A stretch of DNA of 5,756 bases, from assembly GCA_035291905.1 (NCBI GenBank), contig DATDRF010000187.1, positions 1 through 5,756 of the forward strand, written 5' to 3'. The DNA is from JACPLA01 sp035291905 (lineage in GTDB: Bacteria; Bacteroidota; Ignavibacteria; UBA10030). The first letter of the stretch is position 1. Each line of letters starts with the position of its first letter. The translations under genes were made by a program, and so were the position numbers. The notes beneath the pieces were generated by a model. It had not been told where the DNA came from. It did no database searches and saw only the letters and a program-made list of their open reading frames with translations. Of the stretch, positions 1 through 5,427 are shown one piece after another.

Positions 1-1
1 T

Positions 2-463
2 GTGACCACAGACTTAAAGAACATTCTTCTTGCGGAGGACAGTGAACAGGATATTGAACTCACTCTGGAGGCACTCCGTGAGAACAACCTTGCGAACGAT
101 GTGGTTGTTGTTCGCGATGGAGCCTTGGCGCTTGACTATCTCTATGCGCGCGGGCAATTCAAAAATAGTGTGAACGGACTGCCCGCTGTTGTACTTCTCG
201 ACCTGAAAATGCCAAAAGTGGACGGGATGGAAGTACTGAGAACGATCCGCGGCGATGCAAAGCTCAGGGAGTTGCCGGTGGTAATTCTGACCTCATCGAG
301 GGAAGAACGCGATCTTGTCGAGGCGTATGGACTCGGCGTAAATGCTTTTGTTGTGAAGCCGGTGGACTTTCACGAATTCCTCAACGCCGTCAAAGCACTC
401 GGTGTCTTCTGGGCGCTGGTCAATGAACCTCCTCACGGGATCGAGAAGAAAAGGAAGCTGTAG
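2..463 (+). CDS. Rcp1-type single-domain response regulator (start at window edge)
   Basis: A stand-alone receiver (REC) domain, read as 153 residues from a GTG at base 2. The true start may lie upstream, since no ribosome-binding site can be seen. Visible receiver residues are the acidic pair E12-D13, phospho-acceptor D67 in VLLDLKMP, T97 in ILTSS and K119 in VVKPVD. The segment LDYLYARGQF before the acceptor strand and the ending KALGVFWALV are typical of the Rcp1 family, cyanobacterial-type receivers that act with phytochrome-like histidine kinases. There is no output domain; after the receiver only a short basic tail (EKKRKL) follows. Known of the family: it takes phosphate from a partner kinase and signals by protein contact in the cytoplasm. 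It lies 51 bases before the hybrid kinase on the same strand, so co-transcription is likely. Which kinase phosphorylates it (the next gene or one upstream of the window) cannot be told. Confidence 0.9.
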   Translation: MTTDLKNILLAEDSEQDIELTLEALRENNLANDVVVVRDGALALDYLYARGQFKNSVNGLPAVVLLDLKMPKVDGMEVLRTIRGDAKLRELPVVILTSSREERDLVEAYGLGVNAFVVKPVDFHEFLNAVKALGVFWALVNEPPHGIEKKRKL

Positions 464-506
464 AGGAAAAAATTCGTGCCAAGTTCCGAGTCCTGACAAA
501 CCAATC

Positions 507-514
507 GAGGATTA
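507..514 (+). promoter_or_regulatory. Ribosome-binding site of the hybrid kinase
   Basis: GAGG at 507-510 sits four bases before the ATG at 515 and supports that start. The same CGAGGAT heptamer (506-512) recurs before the third gene of the operon (2455-2461), at the same distance from its ATG. The spacing is short but the repetition argues for a real site. Confidence 0.6.
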
Positions 515-2425
515 ATGGAACCACGTTTTGCAGTACTCCATTTTGAGGACAGCGAAGAAGATGCGATGCTCATCAGGGAGCTTCTTGCGGCAGGGGGTAT
601 TCAATGTGATATTACCCTTGTGCAGAACAAAACCAGCTTTGTGAAGGCCCTTGATAATCGTTGGGATCTTATTCTGTCCGACTTCAACGTTCCCGGGTTT
701 GACGGGTTTGCTGCATTACGGCTTGTCCGGGCGAGGGACCCCCATATACCGTTTATCATCATCTCGGGCACAATTGGGGAAGAACTTGCAATTGAGTCCC
801 TGAAGAGCGGCGCGACAGACTACATTCTCAAAGACAAGCCTGCCCGGTTGGTCCCGGCAGTTCAACGGGCTCTTCAGCAGGCAGAGGAGCGGCAACAACG
901 GCTGCAATCCGAGACGGCTCTCGTTAAGTCAGAGGAGAAATATCGAACACTTGTCTCCAGCTTGCGGGAGGGCCTGCTCGAAGCAGACAATGATGGCGTG
1001 ATTCAATTTGTGAATGACCAGCTCTGTGTGATGCTTGGGTACGAGCGCGATGAGCTTCTGGGCCATGTCGTTCACACGCTGCTTGTATCCAAAGAGGACC
1101 AGGCGCAAATCGTGGAGAAAAACCTCCAGCTGAGGAGGGGGATCAGCGAACGGTACGAAATACGCTGCCTGCACAAGGATGGCCATTCTCTCTGGATGGA
1201 ACTTGGAGCGTCCCCCATCGCCGATCCGCGAGGCACAATCATAGGCTACGTTGCAACGTTCAGTGATATTACGGAAAAGAGGCTCCTTCAAGAGCAGTTC
1301 CTTCGCGCACAACGCCTGGAGGGGATCGGAACGCTCGCAGGCGGCATTGCGCATGATCTAAACAACGTGCTGGGCCCGATTCTTCTTTCGCTCGATGTCA
1401 TGCGCCGCAAGATTGTGGATCCCGGCCTTTTGAGAATGATCGACACGATTGAAGCAAGCGGCAAACGCGGGGCAGACCTGATCAAACAGGTTCTTTCATT
1501 TGCACGAGGCTTGCACGGAGAACATGTGACCGTCCAGGTCCGACATCTGGTTGGCGAAGTCGAATCGATCATGAAGGAGACATTTCCCAAATCCATAGCC
1601 GTTGCAACAAAAGCACCGAATAACCTCTGGACTGTCTCGGGAGATGCCACCCAACTTCACCAGGTTCTGATGAACCTTTGTGTGAATGCCCGGGATGCCA
1701 TGCCGGACGGCGGCAGACTTGAACTCAAATGCGAGAATGTTGAGTTGGATGAACAATATGTGGCGATGCATTTTGAAGCAAAGCTCGGTCGATACGTATG
1801 TCTTAGCGTGACGGATACAGGGATCGGGATTCCGCCCGATATCAAGGCGAAGATTTTTGATCCCTTTTACACCACAAAAGAAATCGGGAAGGGGACGGGC
1901 CTTGGTCTTTCCACGGTCCTTACCATTGTTAAGAGTCACGGCGGCTTCATCAATGTCTACAGCGAACCGGGAAAAGGAGCCGCTTTTCGCGTGTACGTCC
2001 CCGTGCGGAGCTCTGATGTTCCGGAAAAGCCGCAAGAGCAAGAGGACTCGGTGGCAGGGAAAGGAGAGCTGGTTCTTGTGGTTGACGACGAGGAGGCAAT
2101 ACGGGAGATAACCAGAACGACCCTTGAAGCCTTTGGGTACGCTGTCATGACGGCCAATGATGGAACAGACGCCATCTCAAAGTATGCCATGGAGAAAGAC
2201 CGCATTGCGCTCGTCGTGACCGATATGATGATGCCGTACATGGATGGTCCTGCGACAATCAGAGCACTCAGGAAAATGAACCCCAACGTCAGGATTCTCG
2301 CGGTCAGCGGTCTGACACAGAACGGACAATTCACAGAAGAAGTCCCGGGCATTGCATTCCTGCCCAAGCCATACACGGCACAGAAGCTCCTTGAGTTCAT
2401 TCGGACCGTTCTTGATTCGAAGTGA
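515..2425 (+). CDS. Hybrid sensor histidine kinase, REC-PAS-HisKA-HATPase-REC
   Basis: A 636-residue cytoplasmic hybrid kinase with no membrane segment. Domains in order: N-terminal receiver about 5-120 (E11-D12, acceptor D56 in LILSDFNVPG, S84, K106); a charged, probably coiled-coil linker about 120-142; PAS domain about 143-255, ending in FSDITEKR; HisKA H-box with H280 in GGIAHDLNN; HATPase about 375-497 with N box N387-D394, G1 box DTGIGI (D434-I439), F box FDPF (448-451) and G2 box GKGTGLGLS (458-466); C-terminal receiver about 519-635 (D524-D525, acceptor D570 in VVTDMMMP, S598, K618). All catalytic residues are present, so it should autophosphorylate on H280 and pass phosphate to D570. 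The N-terminal receiver suggests that kinase activity is itself controlled by an upstream phosphodonor. No HPt domain is present. The middle gene of three, 39 bases before the next receiver. The signal sensed by the PAS domain is unknown; no cofactor-binding residue can be assigned. Confidence 0.95.
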   Translation: MEPRFAVLHFEDSEEDAMLIRELLAAGGIQCDITLVQNKTSFVKALDNRWDLILSDFNVPGFDGFAALRLVRARDPHIPFIIISGTIGEELAIESLKSGATDYILKDKPARLVPAVQRALQQAEERQQRLQSETALVKSEEKYRTLVSSLREGLLEADNDGVIQFVNDQLCVMLGYERDELLGHVVHTLLVSKEDQAQIVEKNLQLRRGISERYEIRCLHKDGHSLWMELGASPIADPRGTIIGYVATFSDITEKRLLQEQFLRAQRLEGIGTLAGGIAHDLNNVLGPILLSLDVMRRKIVDPGLLRMIDTIEASGKRGADLIKQVLSFARGLHGEHVTVQVRHLVGEVESIMKETFPKSIAVATKAPNNLWTVSGDATQLHQVLMNLCVNARDAMPDGGRLELKCENVELDEQYVAMHFEAKLGRYVCLSVTDTGIGIPPDIKAKIFDPFYTTKEIGKGTGLGLSTVLTIVKSHGGFINVYSEPGKGAAFRVYVPVRSSDVPEKPQEQEDSVAGKGELVLVVDDEEAIREITRTTLEAFGYAVMTANDGTDAISKYAMEKDRIALVVTDMMMPYMDGPATIRALRKMNPNVRILAVSGLTQNGQFTEEVPGIAFLPKPYTAQKLLEFIRTVLDSK

Positions 2426-2454
2426 AAATGAACCGAATCATCTCCACAAGAACA

Positions 2455-2464
2455 CGAGGATCTC
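2455..2464 (+). promoter_or_regulatory. Ribosome-binding site of the second lone receiver
   Basis: GAGGA at 2456-2460, four bases before the ATG at 2465, supports this start. It is the same CGAGGAT tract seen before the hybrid kinase. Confidence 0.6.
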
Positions 2465-2839
2465 ATGAAACGAATATTGGTCGTTGACGATGAAGATCAG
2501 ATTCGAGAGTCGATACGGGGGGCGCTCGAACCTTTGGAGTACGAAATTATTGAAGCGGATAACGGAACAACTGCTCTTGACCTTGCCAAGTCACAAAAGC
2601 CACATTTGATCATCAGTGATGTCGTAATGGACAGCGGGAGCGGCTTCCTCCTTCGCGAATTGCTTCGGGAGGATGAGGAAACGTCCATGATTCCGTTGAT
2701 TCTCATGACAGGGAACGCTCAAGGAGTGGGTGCGTGGAAATCCGACCCTGATATCGAGTATCTCGAAAAGCCGTTCAGTATTGCTGATCTTGTCTCCGCC
2801 GTGGAGAGGTCATTCAAGAGAGCAGCACGGAAATCATAG
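2465..2839 (+). CDS. Single-domain response regulator (CheY-like receiver)
   Basis: A 124-residue stand-alone receiver beginning MKRILVVDDE. Conserved positions are D8-D9 (metal-binding acidic pair), acceptor D52 in LIISDVVM, T82 in LILMTG and K102 in LEKPF, so all phosphorylation-site residues are present. The protein ends right after the last helix of the fold, with a short basic tail (FKRAARKS) and no DNA-binding or enzymatic output. It is of a different subtype from the Rcp1-like receiver at the start of the operon: it is shorter and lacks that family's longer loop before the acceptor strand. It lies 39 bases after the hybrid kinase and is probably the last gene of the operon. Likely role (inferred): phosphate acceptor, sink or shuttle for the kinase, acting by protein contact. 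Confidence 0.92.
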   Translation: MKRILVVDDEDQIRESIRGALEPLEYEIIEADNGTTALDLAKSQKPHLIISDVVMDSGSGFLLRELLREDEETSMIPLILMTGNAQGVGAWKSDPDIEYLEKPFSIADLVSAVERSFKRAARKS

Positions 2840-2929
2840 AGCCGTTGGTAATGTCCGACCCCGCTGTGAGCCACACCTCAAGAACTCTCGGCAAGTAATC
2901 CTGGCTGTAGTTGAATCCGGAAGAATTAC
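2840..2929. other. Spacer between the signalling operon and the fic control region
   Basis: Ninety bases with no gene, no convincing intrinsic terminator (no GC stem followed by a T run) and no recognised RNA. Composition is mixed, in contrast to the very A/T-rich palindrome that follows. How transcription of the receiver operon is stopped before fic is not apparent; the palindrome downstream could contribute. Confidence 0.5.
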
Positions 2930-2930
2930 C

Positions 2931-2958
2931 TTGACTAAAATAAGAAATGTCTTATTTT
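2931..2958 (+). promoter_or_regulatory. Candidate fic promoter (-35 TTGACT, -10 TATTTT)
   Basis: TTGACT at 2931-2936 and TATTTT at 2953-2958 are separated by 16 bases and resemble a housekeeping sigma-70 type promoter. Transcription would start near 2965, about 47 bases before the fic ATG. The spacer and -10 box lie inside the left half of the palindrome, so a protein bound there would block polymerase. The assignment is by eye. If the host belongs to a group with a different promoter consensus, such as Bacteroidetes, it would not hold. Confidence 0.45.
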
Positions 2959-2998
2959 ACTTTACAGCCGTAAAGTAAAATAGGCGATTTCTTATTTT
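2937..2998. repeat. 62-base two-tier palindrome, probable operator of fic
   Basis: Outer arms of 12 bases, AAAATAAGAAAT (2937-2948) and ATTTCTTATTTT (2987-2998), are perfect reverse complements. Nested inside are 13-base arms TATTTTACTTTAC (2953-2965) and GTAAAGTAAAATA (2970-2982), also perfect, around a four-base centre AGCC. The symmetry axis is the same for both tiers. The structure also reads as four copies of a half-site close to GTAAAGTAAAATAAG: plus strand at 2930-2944 and 2970-2984, minus strand at 2951-2965 and 2991-3005, with centres 21, 19 and 21 bases apart. It covers the candidate promoter and touches the ribosome-binding region. Most likely a binding site for a dimeric regulator (inference), with the winged helix of the adjacent Fic protein a natural candidate. 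A long mRNA hairpin is the alternative. Confidence 0.8.
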
Positions 2999-3003
2999 CC
3001 TTT

Positions 3004-3011
3004 GAGAAACT
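3004..3011 (+). promoter_or_regulatory. Weak ribosome-binding site of fic
   Basis: Only GAG (3004-3006), five bases before the ATG at 3012, is available. It overlaps the edge of the fourth operator half-site (2991-3005), so low expression or translational control is plausible. Confidence 0.4.
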
Positions 3012-4145
3012 ATGGACCTCAAACAATTCAAGTCGGGGACATATCTCCAGAAATACCAGTACAGGAGCTTCATACCCTCACTCGTTAACCACACGTGGGT
3101 ATGGAGCGATCCCAAAATCAATACATTGCTGGAGGAAGCCACACACAAACTGGGGGCGCTTGATGCCTTCTCGAAACAGGTTCCGGACGTTGATTACTTT
3201 ATCCGTATGCACGTGGTGAAGGAGGCAACAACATCCAGCCGCATTGAAGGGACGAGAACGAATGTTGAAGAAGCTCTTCTGAAGGAGTACGAAGTAGACC
3301 CCGAACGGAGGGATGACTGGCAAGAAGTACAAAACTACATCGCTGCAATGAACCATGCTGTGAGGCGATTGCGCAAAATCCCGGTTTCTAGCCGGTTGCT
3401 GAAAGAGACACACAAAAATCTCTTATCGAAGGGGAGAGGCGCCAGCAAGATGCCTGGGGAATTTCGCAGAAGCCAGAATTGGATAGGAGGAGCAACCCTC
3501 AAAGATGCCACGTATGTTCCTCCTCCGCATGAAGAAGTCAATTCACTTATGAGCGACTTGGAGAATTTTCTTCATAACGATGGCATAGACGTTCCAAGCC
3601 TCATTCGAATTGCCATAGGCCATTATCAGTTCGAGAGCATCCACCCCTTTCTGGATGGAAATGGAAGAATTGGCCGTCTCCTCATAGCGCTCTACTTGGT
3701 GAGTACAGGGCTTCTTGCAAAGCCTACGTTGTATCTTTCGGACTATTTTGACCGGCACCGCCTGATCTACTATGATAGGCTCGAGGTCGTCCGCCAGAAG
3801 AATGACATGATTCAATGGATTGCCTTTTTCCTTATCGCAATTGGGAAGACGTGTGAAAGGGGAATTCTGACATTTGAGAAGATTCAGAAGCTTCGAGAAG
3901 ATGTTGAAGGGAGGAGACTACCAAAGCTAGGCAAAAGACTCCCCAATGCTCAGAAACTGATCATGGAGCTTTATCGAAATCCAAGGATCACATCCTCCGA
4001 AGTAGTCAAATACCTGGCCATTACTCCAAAGTCTGCTAACGAGTTAATCGAAGAGTTTGTGAAACTTAAGATCCTGAACGAGGTAACAGGGGGTCGAAGG
4101 AACAGAATCTTTAGTTTTCAGGAATATGTGAGGCTGTTCAGGTAA
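3012..4145 (+). CDS. Fic family protein AMP-transferase, class II, with C-terminal winged helix
   Basis: A 377-residue protein with the layout Fic_N, Fic core, winged helix, close in length to SoFic-type proteins (about 370 residues). Fic_N covers about 18-90 and holds the inhibitory motif (S/T)xxxE(G/N) as S75-SRI-E79-G80. In this class the glutamate reaches into the ATP site and blocks productive binding. The Fic core includes the target-binding flap region around NWIGGATLKDATYVPPP (156-172) and the complete catalytic motif HPFLDGNGRIGR (211-222), with catalytic H211, metal-binding D215 and phosphate-binding N217, R219 and R222. Residues about 311-377 resemble a winged helix-turn-helix, with a recognition-helix-like stretch TPKSANELIEEFVKLKIL and a basic wing GGRRNR. 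Family knowledge: transfer of AMP from ATP to Ser/Thr/Tyr hydroxyls, often on itself, sometimes removal. The target is unknown. It stands alone, with no antitoxin-like small gene beside it, consistent with built-in inhibition. DNA binding and autoregulation are inferred from the winged helix and the palindrome in front. Confidence 0.94.
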   Translation: MDLKQFKSGTYLQKYQYRSFIPSLVNHTWVWSDPKINTLLEEATHKLGALDAFSKQVPDVDYFIRMHVVKEATTSSRIEGTRTNVEEALLKEYEVDPERRDDWQEVQNYIAAMNHAVRRLRKIPVSSRLLKETHKNLLSKGRGASKMPGEFRRSQNWIGGATLKDATYVPPPHEEVNSLMSDLENFLHNDGIDVPSLIRIAIGHYQFESIHPFLDGNGRIGRLLIALYLVSTGLLAKPTLYLSDYFDRHRLIYYDRLEVVRQKNDMIQWIAFFLIAIGKTCERGILTFEKIQKLREDVEGRRLPKLGKRLPNAQKLIMELYRNPRITSSEVVKYLAITPKSANELIEEFVKLKILNEVTGGRRNRIFSFQEYVRLFR

Positions 4146-4264
4146 TCAGAAAATCCTTAAATCCCCCTCGATCACAAATCTTTTGGTGGCACTTTCTGTT
4201 AAGATCTCGTCCTCAGCTTCCCGGCAGCCCATCAATTTTCCAATATGGAGTTGTTAGTGCGAGA

Positions 4265-4308
4265 AAAAAGAGTGCTAACTAAATTGCTAACTGGTGCTAA
4301 CTCTTTTT
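4265..4308. terminator. Weak bidirectional terminator-like stem
   Basis: AAAAAGAGT (4265-4273) and ACTCTTTTT (4300-4308) are perfect reverse complements, giving a nine-base-pair stem with a 26-base loop. On either strand the stem ends in a T run, as wanted for convergent genes that share a terminator. The stem is A/T-rich and the loop long, so stability is doubtful. It may instead be only part of the repeat cluster. Confidence 0.25.
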
Positions 4309-4335
4309 GGGAAACAGAGGGAAACCGGAGGGAAA
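4273..4335. repeat. Short phased direct repeats (TGCTAACT x3, GGGAAA x3)
   Basis: TGCTAACT occurs exactly at 4273-4280, 4285-4292 and 4295-4302. Immediately after, GGGAAA occurs at 4309-4314, 4319-4324 and 4330-4335. Start-to-start distances are 12, 10, then 10 and 11 bases, near one helical turn. No known element was matched. Repeated binding sites or a decayed tandem repeat are both possible. Confidence 0.5.
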
Positions 4336-4413
4336 AGGTTTGCGTTGTTGCTTTAAATTGCGGAGCCGAAAGGGGAGGGGATGAAGAAACCATGAGTTCG
4401 AAATTGAAGTATT

Positions 4414-5427
4414 CTAGCGTTTGGCTATTGTTGTCGCGTAGCGGAGAATGCCGTCTTTGTCATAAAACGTCACAGCCAACTCATGTGGTGAAAGTGTAAA
4501 GGCGTTGAAACCCATGTTGGTTGCTGCGTAGAGTGCGTTGTCCATCCATGTCACACTTCTGTGCGTCCCTCCACCGCCGCTTATGACGTAGTGAATACCG
4601 TTGATCGGTTTCTTCATTTCAAGGTGATGATCGTGCCCGGCAAGGTACAAATCCACGCCGTACTTCCGGAACACTGGTTCCAAAAGAGCGATCAACCCAG
4701 GATTGTCCCCATGGGTTCCCCCGGAATACAACGCGTGATGCCCTATGACGATTTTCCATCTTGCAATTGATTCCTGCAGCTGTTGCTCCAGCCAGGCCAC
4801 TTGAGTGCGGTAGTCCATCGAATCCAGGAGCACTCCCTCTTCGGTTTCTTCAGTCCGTTCCCCGTCGAGCGGTGTCGTATCAAGGCAGATAAACTGAACC
4901 TGAGTTGTTTCGTCAACTGATCGTGTGAAGGAATAATAGTGGGAAGGCATCGTCCATCGTCCGCCAAGCCTGGAATATTCTATTTGGGCAGAGGGATTGG
5001 AATAATAGTCATGATTGCCCAGAACTGCATAAAATGGTATTTGCAGACTCGGGGAGGAATACATCGATTCGAACTTCTCGTTCCATTGTTCATCCGATGC
5101 CGATTTCACCCCTGACGGGTAGAAGTTGTCACCGAGGAGGAGGACGAACTGGGCAGAATCGTCAGCCGCCGCTCTGGCCATTGCGGCCGCAACTGCGCGC
5201 TGCCCGTCGCGCCCGGTGCCCTGGTCACCAAGAGCGAGAAAGCGAATCGACCGGATCCCCGGGGCATTCTCAGGAATGGAGAATGGGGGAATTGGCTTGG
5301 GGTTCTTGACGGTGCTGGTGAGAACCTCATCCTGAAACCATACTCCCAACCCGCATCCTTGAAGGAGCAGAATGCCAACGGGCAACAAGAGCCGGAGGGA
5401 GCCGCGGAAGAAACCTCTTCGGGTCAT
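4414..5427 (-). CDS. Purple acid phosphatase-like metallophosphoesterase, probable Tat lipoprotein
   Basis: A 337-residue exported calcineurin-like phosphoesterase resembling the small (TRAP/ACP5-like) purple acid phosphatases. All five metal motifs are present in order: GDQG (D68), GDNFY (D100, Y103), GNHD (N138, H139), VIGH (V227-H230) and GHDHH (H265, H267). Y103 corresponds to the tyrosine that ligates ferric iron and gives purple enzymes their colour. Expected role: hydrolysis of phosphate monoesters at a two-metal site. Substrate and metals are not shown by sequence. The N-terminus has TRRGFFRG, which fits the twin-arginine pattern (S/T)RRxFLK loosely, then a hydrophobic stretch LRLLLPVGILLL and the lipobox LLQGC (lipidated C25). 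Glycine follows the cysteine, so there is no Asp-type inner-membrane retention signal. It should be a lipid-anchored envelope enzyme. The start is supported by GGAAAAG (5433-5439) and a four-base ATGA overlap with the upstream gene, implying coupled translation. Confidence 0.93.
   Translation of the reverse strand: MTRRGFFRGSLRLLLPVGILLLQGCGLGVWFQDEVLTSTVKNPKPIPPFSIPENAPGIRSIRFLALGDQGTGRDGQRAVAAAMARAAADDSAQFVLLLGDNFYPSGVKSASDEQWNEKFESMYSSPSLQIPFYAVLGNHDYYSNPSAQIEYSRLGGRWTMPSHYYSFTRSVDETTQVQFICLDTTPLDGERTEETEEGVLLDSMDYRTQVAWLEQQLQESIARWKIVIGHHALYSGGTHGDNPGLIALLEPVFRKYGVDLYLAGHDHHLEMKKPINGIHYVISGGGGTHRSVTWMDNALYAATNMGFNAFTLSPHELAVTFYDKDGILRYATTIAKR

Larger units (their letters stand above)
4146..4413. 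other. Convergent spacer between fic and the phosphatase gene
   Basis: The two flanking genes end here facing each other. No gene is supported: the longest open frame (4245-4499) has low-complexity, unprotein-like composition and runs into the phosphatase. The first 100 bases show nothing recognisable. From 4264 to 4335 there are short direct repeats and one inverted repeat, listed separately. No strong GC-rich terminator is visible for either gene. Confidence 0.55.

Noticed and set aside
1496..2041. Long antisense open frame inside the hybrid kinase (and similar ones at 929-1354 and 1957-2466)
   Set aside because: The + strand frame encodes fully conserved kinase and receiver motifs. The antisense frames are by-products of its codon use and have no start signals or recognisable domains.
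2937..2998. The fic-upstream palindrome as an intrinsic terminator of the receiver operon
   Set aside because: The stem is nearly all A/T with no GC-rich base and no clean T run after it, and it overlaps a candidate promoter. An operator fits better, although some effect on read-through is not excluded.
2937..2998. The palindrome as a remnant of a small transposable element (MITE-like)
   Set aside because: No flanking target-site duplication is visible and the four half-sites have regular two-turn spacing, which favours a regulatory array. Only a genome-wide copy count could settle it.
3012..4145. fic as the toxin of a two-gene Fic/antitoxin (FicT-FicA type) module
   Set aside because: No small antitoxin gene lies beside it, and the inhibitory motif is within the same polypeptide (S75-G80).
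4270..4303. GAGTGCTAA (4270-4278), identical to one half of a CIRCE element (HrcA site)
   Set aside because: The matching left half TTAGCACTC is absent at the required nine-base spacing (4252-4260 reads differently), and no chaperone gene follows. It is treated as part of the local repeat cluster.
4245..4499. Open frame on the + strand after fic
   Set aside because: It lies partly over the short repeats and partly antisense to the phosphatase, has no ribosome-binding site, and its translation shows no domain-like pattern.
5034..5309. Open frame on the + strand opposite the phosphatase N-terminal half
   Set aside because: The minus-strand frame carries the conserved GDQG and GDNFY motifs; the opposite frame is Arg/Ser/Pro-rich and unlike a real protein.
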